NCBI RefSeq assembly: GCF_000344155.1
Contig: NZ_BAOQ01000016.1
Span: forward strand, 58,136-122,135
From: Gordonia paraffinivorans NBRC 108238
GTDB taxonomy: Bacteria > Actinomycetota > Actinomycetes > Mycobacteriales > Mycobacteriaceae
Direction: 5' to 3'
Length of the DNA: 64,000 nt
Position numbers and translations under genes: made by a program. Within the stretch, counting starts at the first letter, position 1; the number at the start of each line of letters is the position of its first letter. Of the stretch, positions 33,720-42,669 are shown piece by piece. The notes under the pieces were generated by a model that worked only from the letters and a program-made list of their open reading frames with translations, was not told where the DNA came from and did no database searches.

Positions 33720-34919
33720 TCAGCAGGTCACGACGCCCTTCGAGCGGAGGATGCGCAGCACCTTCGCGTCGAGGCGTGCTGGGGCCAGCCGGCCCTGCGC
33801 GACGGCCTTCTCCAGCGTGTCGAGGACCGAGGAGACGCGGTCGGTGGACAGCCAGAGCGCGACGTCGCCGCCGGCGAGGATGAACTTCTCGACCGCCTGC
33901 TCGATCGGGTACCGGGCGCTGATCGCCGCCATGCCCGACAGGTCGTCGGAGAAGATCACGCCGTTGAACCGCGGCCCGCCGTAGCCGACCCCGGTGCGCA
34001 GCATCTGGATCGCCGGACGGCTGATCGACGCCGGGAGTCCGTTGGTCAGGCCGGGGACGATGAGGTGACCGACCATGACGCCGGCCGGACCGGGGTCGCG
34101 CAGCAGGTTCCGGAACGGCACCAGGTCGCTGTTCTGCAGCTGCGCCAGCGACGGCACCTGCACGACGCCGAGGTGCGAGTCGCCCGACCCGTGGCCGTGG
34201 CCCGGGAAGTGCTTGTACACCGGTGTGATCCCGGCGTCGGCGAGACCGGCGGCATAGGCCGCCGCGTACTTCGTGACGACGGCCGGGTCGTTGCTGAACG
34301 AGCGGTCGCCGATGACCTCGTCGTCCGACTCGTCGCTCACGTCGGCGACCGGCGCGAAGTCCACGGTCACGCCCAGCTGCTTGAGCTGACGACCCACCCC
34401 GGCGGCGATCTGCCTGACCTGATCGGGGGTCTTGGTGCGCGCGAGCTCGCGCGGCGAGACATGGTCGATCCCCAGCGCCGACAGCCGCGACACCCGGCCG
34501 CCCTCCTGGTCTACGGTGACCATCAGCGGGATGTCGGAGCCACGGGAGATGCGGGATGCCGCGCCGCTCGTGAGGATCGCCTTGTCGGTCCAGCTGCCGA
34601 CGAAGATCCCGCCGATCTCCTCCTTCTCCACGATCCGCTGTGCGTCGGCGGCCCCGGTGACGCCCACGACGATCAGCTGCGCCAGTTTCTGCCGGCGCGT
34701 CAGCTCGGAGAGCTGATCGGCACCGCAGGCCTTGGCGACAGGCGTCGTGCTCGACGCGACCGACGAGTACCCCGGCGTCGGCGACGCGGACGCGCTCGGC
34801 GTCGATGACGGCGCGACGGGACTCGACGAGCCGCAGGCCAGCAGGCCGACGGTCAACGTCGCGACCGTCGCGGTCGCCAGCGCGTTCCGAATCCACCGAG
34901 GTCGGCGAGTTGGGTACAT
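33720..34919 (-). CDS. lpqI: GH3 beta-N-acetylglucosaminidase lipoprotein LpqI (NagZ-like)
   Basis: A 399-residue exported lipoprotein with lipobox LLAC (Cys29), a Ser/Thr/Pro linker, and a single-domain family 3 glycosidase. The NagZ signature KHFPGHGHGSGDSHLGVV carries the His-Asp acid/base dyad, and the nucleophile Asp is in VIFSDDLSGMAAI. VTVDQEGGRVSR is the conserved substrate-binding strand. It removes GlcNAc from peptidoglycan fragments and takes part in wall recycling. ATG 34919 gives a proper lipoprotein signal. In M. tuberculosis LpqI is likewise next to the tetR gene and aftD. Divergent from the stress protein gene by 29 bases. Confidence 0.92.
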   Translation of the reverse strand: MYPTRRPRWIRNALATATVATLTVGLLACGSSSPVAPSSTPSASASPTPGYSSVASSTTPVAKACGADQLSELTRRQKLAQLIVVGVTGAADAQRIVEKEEIGGIFVGSWTDKAILTSGAASRISRGSDIPLMVTVDQEGGRVSRLSALGIDHVSPRELARTKTPDQVRQIAAGVGRQLKQLGVTVDFAPVADVSDESDDEVIGDRSFSNDPAVVTKYAAAYAAGLADAGITPVYKHFPGHGHGSGDSHLGVVQVPSLAQLQNSDLVPFRNLLRDPGPAGVMVGHLIVPGLTNGLPASISRPAIQMLRTGVGYGGPRFNGVIFSDDLSGMAAISARYPIEQAVEKFILAGGDVALWLSTDRVSSVLDTLEKAVAQGRLAPARLDAKVLRILRSKGVVTC

Positions 34920-34936
34920 GGGTCGAGTCTGGCATG

Positions 34937-34942
34937 TAACCT
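34937..34942 (+). promoter_or_regulatory. -10 box, leaderless promoter of the Usp gene
   Basis: TAACCT ends 6 bases before ATG 34949. The lpqI start codon is only 18 bases away on the other strand. Confidence 0.45.
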
Positions 34943-34948
34943 GAGCAA

Positions 34949-35506
34949 ATGGACGCAGGGTCCGTCCCGGCCGAGACCGCGACCTCCCCCGGTGGTCGCG
35001 AGGAATCACGCGCGAGACAGACCCTGATGATCGCCTACGACGGCTCGGAGAACGCCGATCGCGCGATCCGCTACGCCGGCCGATTCCTCCTCGCCGAAGC
35101 CGCCTTCGTCGTCACCGCCTGGCAACCCGGCGGCATGACCCCCGCGCGCCTGTCCACCCTCGCCGGCGGGATGCAGCCGTTCGTCGACACCCAACTCGAC
35201 GCCGACCTCGACCGCGCTCTCGAACACGAGGCGGCGGCCCTCAACGAGCGCGGCGTCGCGCTTGCCCGCGAGTGCGGCCTGTCCGCGCGCGGCATGCTCG
35301 TCGAGGTGGAGTCCACGGTCTGGGGCGCGCTCGTCGCCGCAGCCGACGCGCTCGACGTCGACCTGCTGGTCACCGGCACTCGCGGGGCGTCGGGCCTGCG
35401 GGCGCTGCTGAAGTCCAGCGTCGCCGAACGCGTCCTCAAACACTGCCATCGACCGGTGTTCATCGTCCCGGCCCAATGCGAGAAACACCCGGAGGTCACG
35501 CCCTAG
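34949..35506 (+). CDS. Universal stress protein (UspA family)
   Basis: A 185-residue protein with one Usp domain. It starts LMIAYDGSENADRAIRYAGRFL and ends with the nucleotide-binding motif VTGTRGASGLRALLKSSVAERVLKHCHRPVFIV, matching the ATP-binding G-2x-G-9x-G-S/T pattern. The first 25 residues are polar and not part of the fold. Usp proteins are cytosolic and induced in stationary phase or hypoxia in mycobacteria. A leaderless promoter is likely. Its partners cannot be told from context. Confidence 0.9.
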   Translation: MDAGSVPAETATSPGGREESRARQTLMIAYDGSENADRAIRYAGRFLLAEAAFVVTAWQPGGMTPARLSTLAGGMQPFVDTQLDADLDRALEHEAAALNERGVALARECGLSARGMLVEVESTVWGALVAAADALDVDLLVTGTRGASGLRALLKSSVAERVLKHCHRPVFIVPAQCEKHPEVTP

Positions 35507-35584
35507 CGCGTCGGTTGCCGCAATCGGATGCCATCGCGGGACGAACACGGGCGGGTGAGCACATGGTCGACGTCTACTCGATGG

Positions 35585-35590
35585 TAGTTT
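35585..35590 (+). promoter_or_regulatory. -10 box, leaderless promoter of the DUF2613 gene
   Basis: TAGTTT ends 7 bases before ATG 35598. The message is probably leaderless. Confidence 0.4.
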
Positions 35591-35597
35591 CTTCGCC

Positions 35598-35804
35598 ATG
35601 ACCAACAACCGCCTTGTGGCCGGCGCCGTCGCCGGTGTGGCCGGCATCCTGGTGGGACTCGGCGCGGTGTTTCTCGGCGGGTTCCTCGCCTCTGAGAACA
35701 GCCCGTCCACGGACCTGAACAACATCAACCCGAACAACGGGTTCGTGCAGGGTTCCGTCGACTACGGCTCGCGCGAGGGCGCGGCCGGCGCCGAGAACAA
35801 CTGA
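35598..35804 (+). CDS. DUF2613 small membrane/secreted protein
   Basis: A 68-residue protein with one hydrophobic segment (about 7-31, VAGAVAGVAGILVGLGAVFLGGFLA) followed by an Asn-rich polar tail (LNNINPNNGFVQGSVDYGSREG). A short DUF2613 protein occupies the same place between lpqI and aftD in M. tuberculosis (Rv0236A, as I remember). The conserved position next to the arabinofuranosyltransferase suggests a link to AftD or to its complex. The function is unknown. Confidence 0.82.
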   Translation: MTNNRLVAGAVAGVAGILVGLGAVFLGGFLASENSPSTDLNNINPNNGFVQGSVDYGSREGAAGAENN

Positions 35805-35921
35805 CGTCCCCGCGACGCCGGAGCCGGCGTCGCGACGACCTGACGGCAGCAGCAACTGAGTAGTCCACCGAACACCGCCTCCACGAGGGTTCTGACGACC
35901 CGTGGAATCGGTGTCGCCTCG

Positions 35922-38900
35922 GTGATCGCGCTGATCGTCTGCCTACTGCAGTCCCCGGGCGAGATCGCCGCCGACACCAAGCTGGATCTCACCGCCAACC
36001 CGCTCGGGTTCCTGGCGCGGGCGGCACACCTGTGGACGCCCAACGCGCCCATGGGCCAGGTCCAGAACCAGGCCTACGGCTACTTCTTCCCGCACGGCGC
36101 GTTCTTCGCCGTCGGCGACCTGCTGTCGGTGCCGCCGTGGATCGTGCAGCGCCTGTGGTGGGCGCTGCTGCTCGTCGTCGGCTTCGTCGGCATCGTGCGC
36201 GTCGCCGAGGCCCTGCGCATCGGCTCCCCCGCATCCCGCGTCTTCGCCGGCATCGTCTTCGTCCTGAGCCCGCGCGTCCTCACCACCCTCGGCTCGATCT
36301 CGTCGGAGACGTTGCCGATGATGCTCGCCCCGTGGGTGCTGCTGCCGGTGATCCGGGCGCTCGACGACCCGGGCCTCGCCGGCGGCGGCACGGCGCGCCC
36401 GCTGTGGCGGGAGGCCGCGCGCTCAGCCGCAGCAGTGGCCCTGATGGGCGCCGTCAACGCGGTGGCGACCGCCGCGGCACTCGGGGTCGCGGCGGTGTGG
36501 TGGTTGCTGCACCGGCCCCGCGACGGCCGGTGGTGGCGGTTCGGGGCGTGGACGACGCTGGGGCTGGTCTTCGCGTGCGCCTGGTGGATCGTTCCGCTGC
36601 TGCTCCTCTCGCGGGTAAGCCCGCCGTTCCTCGATTACATCGAGTCCTCCCGGGTCACCACCGAGTGGACGTCGCTGACCGAGGTGCTCCGCGGCGCGAG
36701 CTCGTGGACGCCGTTCGTCTCCCCAGAACGCGTCGCGGGCGCGGTGCTGGTCACCCAGCCCGCCGCGGTGCTCGCGACCGGGACCATCGCGGCCGCCGGT
36801 CTCGCCGGCCTGTGCATGCGGCACATGCCGTCCCGCGGGCGACTGGTGACCATCCTGGTCATCGGACTGCTGGTGATGTGCACCGGCTACGTCGGCGGTC
36901 TCGATTCGCCGGTGGCCGAACAGGTTCGCACATTCCTCGACGGGTCGGGCGCCCCGCTGCGCAACATCCACAAGTTCGAGCCGTTCGTCCGCCTGCCGCT
37001 GGTGCTCGGCGTCGCCCACCTGTTGGCGCGGGTCCCGCTGCCCGGCACCGCGAGCGCGCGGGAGACGTTGTCGGCGTTCGCCCATCCGCAACGTTCACGC
37101 CCGGTGGCCGCGGCCATCGTCCTGCTGGTCGCGGTGATCGCCTCGGGATCGCTGATGTGGACCGGGCAGATCGCGCCGGCCGGCACCTACCGCGCGATCC
37201 CCGATCACTGGAGGCAGGCGGCTAACTGGCTGTCCGAGCACAGCGAACGTCCCGACGGCGCACCGCCCGCCCGCACCCTCGTGGTTCCCGGGGCCCCGTT
37301 CGCCGACCAGCTGTGGGGCCTCACCCGCGACGAACCGCTGCAACCGCTCGCCGACGCCCCGTGGGCGGTGCGCGACGCCATCCCGCTGACCCCGCCCGGC
37401 GCCATCCGGGCGCTCGACGCGGTACAGCGCGAGATCGCCGCCGGGCGCGGCTCCCCCGGCCTCGCCGCCACCCTCGCACAGCAGGGCATCGGCTACGTCG
37501 TCCTGCGCGCCGACCTCGACCCCGAGACCTCCCGATCGACGCGACCGCTCCTCGCACAGCAGGCCCTCGACACCTCGCCCGGACTGACCCGGGTCGCGAC
37601 CTTCGGCCCGGAGGTCGGACCACCGAGCGTGCGAGGCGTCGTGCGCGACAACGGACTTCGCCCGAAGATGCCGGCGATCCAGATCTATGCCGTCGACCCC
37701 GACGGCCTCGAGGGCCCGATCTTCGACGGAACCGGCCCCCTCCTCGTCGACCGCAAGGGGATGACACGCGTCGCCGGCGGCCCGGAGGCCGTCGCCGAGC
37801 TCGCCGAAGTGCGCGCACGAGAAGGGCTTCCGCAACTCGGTCCCGTCCTGCTCGACGCCGACGCGAGGCGCGCCGGCATCACCGACGGCCCGCTCGTGGT
37901 CACCGACACCCCGGCCGACCGGGAGACCGACTTCGGCCGGGTCGACGACCACAGCTCCGCGATCCGGGCGGCCGGCGACCCCCGCCGGACCCAGAACGCC
38001 GCCCCGGACTACCCCGTCGACGGCCAGCCCCTCGTCCGCGGAGAGTGGTTGCTGGACAACGCCCCCGGCGAGGTGGAGGTGACCACGTCGGGATCGGCGT
38101 CGGACGCGGTCCAGCCGGGACAGACCTCGCCGGCGAACTCCCCCGCCGCCGCCTTCGACGGCAACCCGCAGACCGCGTGGGTCAGCGGCGGCCTCGAAGG
38201 CGCGGTCGGGCGGTGGCTGCGGATCGGATTCACCACGCCGCAGTCCGATCTCGCAGTCACCCTGACCACCGCGAAGGCCCTCGGCCCCGACGTCACCAGC
38301 GTCCTGGTCACTACCGAGGCCGGCAGCACCGTGGTGTCGGGCCTGAAACCCGGCAAGGCGACGACGGTGACCGCACCGAGCGGTCCCACGCGATGGCTCC
38401 GCATCCGCGCCCTGAGCACCGACGACGGCACGGCCGGAAACCAGTTCGCGCTCGGCGAGGTGTCGGTGACGAATCTGCGCACCTCCTCACCGCTTCAGAT
38501 CCGGTATCGCGTCACCCTCCCCGACCTCGAGGCGGGCACGCCTGTCGCCCAGTGGCTGCTGTACTCCGAGCTGAACGGCCGCGCCTGGTGCGTCGACGAC
38601 CCGGCCCGCGAGATCGTCCGGTGCGCACCGGGACTCGGGCTCTCACCGGAGACCGGGGCGGTGTTCACCCGGGCACTATCGGTACCCGAGGACACCACCG
38701 TCACCCCGACCGTCATCCTCCGCCCGCGCCCCGGAGATGCGCTCGACCGCCTGCTGGCGGAACCGGGTTCCCTGACGGCGACCGGACCTCGCCCGGTCGG
38801 CGACCCACGCGGCAACCCGGGCGCAGCCGTGGACGGCGATCCGGGGACCTCGTGGACCGCACCGCAGATCCCCGAGACCGAACGTGCGGCGGACGACTCC

Positions 38901-40247
38901 GACGAGCGCGACGAGGAGAGCGGGAAATCCGACGATAACGAGCCGACCCTGGTCGTCCGACTCCCGGCGAGACAACGCGTCGAATCACTGAAAATCCATG
39001 CACCGCAGGACTATCCGGCCAGGCCCACCGAGGTGTCGGTCGACCTCGGGACCGGTGAGCAGATCCGGGAGGTCGGGCGCGACGGCGTCCTGCGCCTCGA
39101 TCCGGCGGTCACGGACCGGATCGTGATCACCATCCGCGAGCAGGCCGACCTGATCGACGTGAACAGCCTGGGATTCGCGACCCCGGCACCGCCGGGCATC
39201 GCCGAGGTCGAGGTGCTCCCCGCCCCGGCACCGCCCGCCGATCCGGACCGGGTGGTCGACATCGGTTGCGACGACGGCATCGGCATCACCGCGGCCGGAC
39301 AGGTCGTCGGGGTGTCGGCGCGGACGACGGCCGGCGCACTGCGCAGCGGCGAGCCCGTCGTCGGAACTCCCTGTGCGAACGGCGAACTGCGCCTGCCCGC
39401 AGGTCGTCAGGAAGTGGCGGTCAACCCCGGAGAGGCGTTCACGGTCGACGCTGTGTCGCTGGTGCACGAGCCGATGACGCCCGCGACCACGTCGGTGCCG
39501 ACGGTGGCCGAGTGGGGCGCGACCCATCGCGTCGTCGACGTCGACGCCGGGCCGGAACGCCTTCTGGTGGTGCCGGAGTCGACCAATCCCGGCTGGATCG
39601 CGCGGCTCGACGGCACGGAGTTGTCACCGGTCGTCGTCGACGGGTGGCAACAGGGATGGATCGTGCCGGAAGGCGCGTCGGGGCGGGTCGATCTCACGTA
39701 CCGGTTCGATTCGCTGTACCGGTGGTCGATCGTCGTCGGCCTGGCGATGATGGCGGCACTGCTTCTCGCGGCGTGGTGGCCGTCGAAACGGCGGGTGGAC
39801 GTCCCCGCACGGCAGACCCCAGCGCCCGGCCGGACGACTCTGATCGCAGCCGGCGCCGGAATTCTCGGAACGTCATGGCTGCTGGCAGGCTGGTGGGGGT
39901 TGGCGATCGGCGTCGTGGCCGGAATCGTCGCCGCCGCCATGCCGCACAGGGCCGGTGTGACGACGACCTTCGTCGCGATGATGGCGGCGACCACCGGGCT
40001 CGCCGCGGGCCCGTGGCACGCCGAGGGCGGCTACCACGGCTGGCAGTGGTGGGTTCAGTTGCCGGCGCTGGTCGCGGTGCTGATGACCTGCTGGCTCGTC
40101 TTCTTGTCGACCTGGGCCGCCCCATCGACCGATGACGCAGCAACCGATGACGCCGGAGATGCCGGCGCCTCGGCGGCCGTCCGCCTGCGCCGCCGCGCCT
40201 CCCGGTTGCGCAGCCAGTTACGCGCAGGCTCCTCGATGAACGCGTAG
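35922..40247 (+). CDS. aftD: Arabinofuranosyltransferase AftD (GT-C, DUF3367)
   Basis: A protein of about 1441 residues that adds arabinofuranose branches to arabinogalactan/lipoarabinomannan at the outer membrane face, using decaprenyl-phospho-arabinose. The N-terminal GT-C part (about 1-420, many helices) includes DTKLDLTANPLGFLARAAHLW, QNQAYGYFFPHGAFF and, near residue 346, RNIHKFEPFVRLPLVLG. A long extracytoplasmic region with carbohydrate-binding-type domains (for example around 700-850) follows, and three or four helices near 1265-1400 close the protein. The GTG at 35922 would cut into the first helix. The open frame reaches back to 35844 but has only CTG codons (35856, 35892) as possible starts, so the N-terminus is probably about 22 residues longer. 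The 3' end overlaps the convergent acyltransferase gene by 193 bases. Confidence 0.92.
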   Translation: MIALIVCLLQSPGEIAADTKLDLTANPLGFLARAAHLWTPNAPMGQVQNQAYGYFFPHGAFFAVGDLLSVPPWIVQRLWWALLLVVGFVGIVRVAEALRIGSPASRVFAGIVFVLSPRVLTTLGSISSETLPMMLAPWVLLPVIRALDDPGLAGGGTARPLWREAARSAAAVALMGAVNAVATAAALGVAAVWWLLHRPRDGRWWRFGAWTTLGLVFACAWWIVPLLLLSRVSPPFLDYIESSRVTTEWTSLTEVLRGASSWTPFVSPERVAGAVLVTQPAAVLATGTIAAAGLAGLCMRHMPSRGRLVTILVIGLLVMCTGYVGGLDSPVAEQVRTFLDGSGAPLRNIHKFEPFVRLPLVLGVAHLLARVPLPGTASARETLSAFAHPQRSRPVAAAIVLLVAVIASGSLMWTGQIAPAGTYRAIPDHWRQAANWLSEHSERPDGAPPARTLVVPGAPFADQLWGLTRDEPLQPLADAPWAVRDAIPLTPPGAIRALDAVQREIAAGRGSPGLAATLAQQGIGYVVLRADLDPETSRSTRPLLAQQALDTSPGLTRVATFGPEVGPPSVRGVVRDNGLRPKMPAIQIYAVDPDGLEGPIFDGTGPLLVDRKGMTRVAGGPEAVAELAEVRAREGLPQLGPVLLDADARRAGITDGPLVVTDTPADRETDFGRVDDHSSAIRAAGDPRRTQNAAPDYPVDGQPLVRGEWLLDNAPGEVEVTTSGSASDAVQPGQTSPANSPAAAFDGNPQTAWVSGGLEGAVGRWLRIGFTTPQSDLAVTLTTAKALGPDVTSVLVTTEAGSTVVSGLKPGKATTVTAPSGPTRWLRIRALSTDDGTAGNQFALGEVSVTNLRTSSPLQIRYRVTLPDLEAGTPVAQWLLYSELNGRAWCVDDPAREIVRCAPGLGLSPETGAVFTRALSVPEDTTVTPTVILRPRPGDALDRLLAEPGSLTATGPRPVGDPRGNPGAAVDGDPGTSWTAPQIPETERAADDSDERDEESGKSDDNEPTLVVRLPARQRVESLKIHAPQDYPARPTEVSVDLGTGEQIREVGRDGVLRLDPAVTDRIVITIREQADLIDVNSLGFATPAPPGIAEVEVLPAPAPPADPDRVVDIGCDDGIGITAAGQVVGVSARTTAGALRSGEPVVGTPCANGELRLPAGRQEVAVNPGEAFTVDAVSLVHEPMTPATTSVPTVAEWGATHRVVDVDAGPERLLVVPESTNPGWIARLDGTELSPVVVDGWQQGWIVPEGASGRVDLTYRFDSLYRWSIVVGLAMMAALLLAAWWPSKRRVDVPARQTPAPGRTTLIAAGAGILGTSWLLAGWWGLAIGVVAGIVAAAMPHRAGVTTTFVAMMAATTGLAAGPWHAEGGYHGWQWWVQLPALVAVLMTCWLVFLSTWAAPSTDDAATDDAGDAGASAAVRLRRRASRLRSQLRAGSSMNA

Positions 40248-41434
40248 GACGCCGCGGAGATCCCGATCGTGAGTCCGAGCGTGAGGACCCACACGAGCAC
40301 GGTGTCGCCGTTGAACGGCACGATCCCGAACAGGGGGAAGACCACGGCGAGGATCGCCACGTGCCAGATGAAGATGCCGTACGACCAGCGTCCGAGCGCC
40401 AACATCACCCGTGACGTCAGGAAGCGGAACGGGCCGGGGTTGCAGACGAGCGGCGCGAGGAGCGCGTAGCCGCACAGCCCGCCGAGCACCATCTTGGTGG
40501 CGAACTCGGTGTTGGTGACGTCGCCGAGACCGGTGGGGCCGGCCAGGCGCGTGCATGCCAGCCCGTACGCGACGGCCAGGAGTCCGAACATCAGCCAGCG
40601 GTTCGCGCTGATGCGGATCGCGAGGTCGAGCGCACGGCCGCGGGTCGCGCCGGGGGTGTCGAGGACGCCCGCGATCTCGGCCAGGATCAGTCCCGCGATG
40701 AACCAGGGCAGGTGGCCGAACACCCAGTTCTTGGTCTCGACGCCGTCGGCGACCGGCAGGGACGTGCCCACCCACGCCCACCCGAGGCTGAGGACGCCGA
40801 GCGCCATCAGGACGGGGATGCGCACCGAGACGCGCCGGCCGCGAAGCCGGAGCAACGCGAGCCCGATGACCGGGAGGAGTGCATAGAAGGTGACCTCGAC
40901 CGACAGGCTCCACATCTGGGTGAGGCCGGCGGTCAGGGTGAGCGGCACGAAGACCTGGGTCAGCGTCAGGTTCGCCAGCCACACCTCCAGGTCGGCGCCC
41001 TGCGCCTCCGGCAGCAGCAGGAGCACCAGCACCACGACCACGAGGTAGGCGGGCCAGATGCGCACGACGCGGTGCCGCAGGTAGCGCGGGATGGACGGAT
41101 GGCCCTCGCCGCGGTGCGCGGCGTCGACCCAGCCCCGCCAGAGCAGGAAGCCGGAGAGGGAGAAGAACAACGCGACCGCGAGGTCGAGGCGACCGAGCAC
41201 GGGTCCGATCACCGGGATCTCCACCGCGCGGGTCTGGAAGGCCACGTGGGTGGTCAGCACTCCGATCGCCGCGATCGCGCGCATGCCCTCGAGCTGCGGA
41301 TAGAACCGACGGGCCATGGCCGGCGTCGCGGCTGCGGCGGCGTCGGTTGCGGCGACTTCGTCGGTGGCCTTGGAGGCGACTTCGTCGGTGGCCTTGGAGG
41401 CGACTTCGTCGCGGGCGGGGTCGGTGCTGGTCAT
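40055..41434 (-). CDS. Acyltransferase 3 (OafA/OatA-like) membrane protein
   Basis: A 459-residue protein with ten or so helices of the acyltransferase-3 family, which transfers acyl groups to extracytoplasmic sugars. Typical features are YPQLEGMRAIAAIGVLTTHVAF (with the conserved His), LFFSLSGFLLWRGW, VVRIWPAYL, the MWSLSVEVTFYALLP motif, and GRWSYGIFIWHVAIL. The N-terminus carries an 8-residue repeat DEVASKAT, and the C-terminal 50 residues are Arg/Ala/Ser-rich. The last 193 bases overlap aftD on the opposite strand. It corresponds to Rv0228 by position. Its acceptor is unknown; a wall or membrane glycan is likely given the neighbours. Confidence 0.88.
   Translation of the reverse strand: MTSTDPARDEVASKATDEVASKATDEVAATDAAAAATPAMARRFYPQLEGMRAIAAIGVLTTHVAFQTRAVEIPVIGPVLGRLDLAVALFFSLSGFLLWRGWVDAAHRGEGHPSIPRYLRHRVVRIWPAYLVVVVLVLLLLPEAQGADLEVWLANLTLTQVFVPLTLTAGLTQMWSLSVEVTFYALLPVIGLALLRLRGRRVSVRIPVLMALGVLSLGWAWVGTSLPVADGVETKNWVFGHLPWFIAGLILAEIAGVLDTPGATRGRALDLAIRISANRWLMFGLLAVAYGLACTRLAGPTGLGDVTNTEFATKMVLGGLCGYALLAPLVCNPGPFRFLTSRVMLALGRWSYGIFIWHVAILAVVFPLFGIVPFNGDTVLVWVLTLGLTIGISAASYAFIEEPARNWLRNREARRRRRTAAEAPASPASSVAASSVDGAAQVDKKTSQQVISTATSAGN
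41351..41411. repeat. 24-bp tandem repeat, 2.5 copies, inside the acyltransferase gene
   Basis: Units at 41351-41374 and 41375-41398 are identical, and a 13-base partial third follows to 41411. The unit length is a multiple of three, so it encodes repeated DEVASKAT near the N-terminus of the acyltransferase. Confidence 0.9.
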
Positions 41435-41465
41435 GCTGGTGACAGGGTAACCGTGCCCCATCCAC

Positions 41466-41471
41466 TACCCT
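41466..41471 (+). promoter_or_regulatory. -10 box, leaderless promoter of the DUF3068 gene
   Basis: TACCCT ends 7 bases before ATG 41479. It lies in the 44-base divergent gap with the acyltransferase gene. Confidence 0.45.
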
Positions 41472-41478
41472 CGCCACC

Positions 41479-42654
41479 ATGTCTTCGGAGCCGTCCCCGG
41501 TGCAGTCCGGTCCCCGACGCTGGTCCGCCGCGGACCTGGCGGGACCGACGCTCATCTTCGTCGGCAGCTTCCTGATCGCGGTGACGATCGCCCTGCCCAC
41601 GCTGCTCGTCGGCAATTTCCGCGAGATCCCCCTCAGCACCGACTTCACCACCGTCGCCACCGCCGAGGACGCCACCGTCCTCGATCGCTGCTCGCTGGCG
41701 ACCCCGAGGGCCCGGACCGCCGGCGCCGACCTCGTCCGGCAGCAGCGCGTCGTCGCGGTGCAGCCGTCCGACTCACATCGCGTCACCCTGCAGGCCGGCA
41801 CGTCGGTTCAGGCGGAGACGTTGAAGATCGACGACCGCGAGGTCGACCCGGAGGACCCGCGCCCGGGCAGCGAGGACGAGTCGGCGCAGCCGTGCAACGA
41901 GGCCACCATCGACGCGATCAAGGATCGGGTGACGCTCGACCGGGAGACCGCCGAACCGCAGCTCTCGTCGCGCGGGGCGTCGGAGATCCAGTACGACAGC
42001 GATCAGGCGCCCGTACTGGTCCCCGACCGTCGCGGCTTCACCTACCTGCTGCCCTTCGACACGAGCCTCTCCGACCACGAGTTCTTCGACCCCGTCACAC
42101 GGACCACCGTGCCGCTGGCCTACGACGGCGAGACCGAGGTCGAGGGCAAGACCGTGGCCCGCTTCCGCGCCGAGGTTCCCGAGACCGACCTCGCCCGCGA
42201 AGCCCTCGGGCGGCCGGTCGGCACCGACGTCGTCATCACCCGCCCGGCGTCGTGGTTCGGGATCGACGGCCCCGCACGGGAACTGACCGCCACCCTGCGA
42301 CACAAGGGTTCCTGGGACCTCGCCGTCGACGCGACGACCGGCACCATCGTCGACGCCACGATCGTCGTCGACGAGTTCTATGCCTTCCCCGACGGCACGA
42401 CCGGCGTCCCCGCGGACTACCGGCTGCCGCACCTGCAGGCGACCTTCGCCTACGACGAGCAGACGCAGTCCGAGATGACGCGCCTCGCCTCGGATCTCGC
42501 AACCCCGATCACCGTCTGGGGGCGTGTCGTGCCGATCGTCACCGGTGTGCTCGGTGTGCTCGCGCTGATCGCGGGCGCGGTGCTGATCAATCCGGCGTGG
42601 CTGCCGGAGCGGTGGCGGCGCACCGCGACCGGCTCCGCGCAGCACGACGCCTGA
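41479..42654 (+). CDS. DUF3068 envelope protein
   Basis: A 391-residue protein with a transmembrane helix at each end (about 23-48, GPTLIFVGSFLIAVTIALPTLL, and about 350-372, PIVTGVLGVLALIAGAVLI) and a large domain between them that is probably outside the membrane. The middle region contains RRGFTYLLPFDTSLSDHEFFDP and WDLAVDATTGTIVDATIVVDEFY, typical of DUF3068. It corresponds to Rv0227c. The family is restricted to actinobacteria and its role is not established, although its linkage with acyltransferase and glycosyltransferase genes points to envelope glycan assembly. It starts at ATG 41479 with a leaderless -10. Confidence 0.82.
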   Translation: MSSEPSPVQSGPRRWSAADLAGPTLIFVGSFLIAVTIALPTLLVGNFREIPLSTDFTTVATAEDATVLDRCSLATPRARTAGADLVRQQRVVAVQPSDSHRVTLQAGTSVQAETLKIDDREVDPEDPRPGSEDESAQPCNEATIDAIKDRVTLDRETAEPQLSSRGASEIQYDSDQAPVLVPDRRGFTYLLPFDTSLSDHEFFDPVTRTTVPLAYDGETEVEGKTVARFRAEVPETDLAREALGRPVGTDVVITRPASWFGIDGPARELTATLRHKGSWDLAVDATTGTIVDATIVVDEFYAFPDGTTGVPADYRLPHLQATFAYDEQTQSEMTRLASDLATPITVWGRVVPIVTGVLGVLALIAGAVLINPAWLPERWRRTATGSAQHDA

Positions 42655-42669
42655 GGTCGCTCTCTCAGC

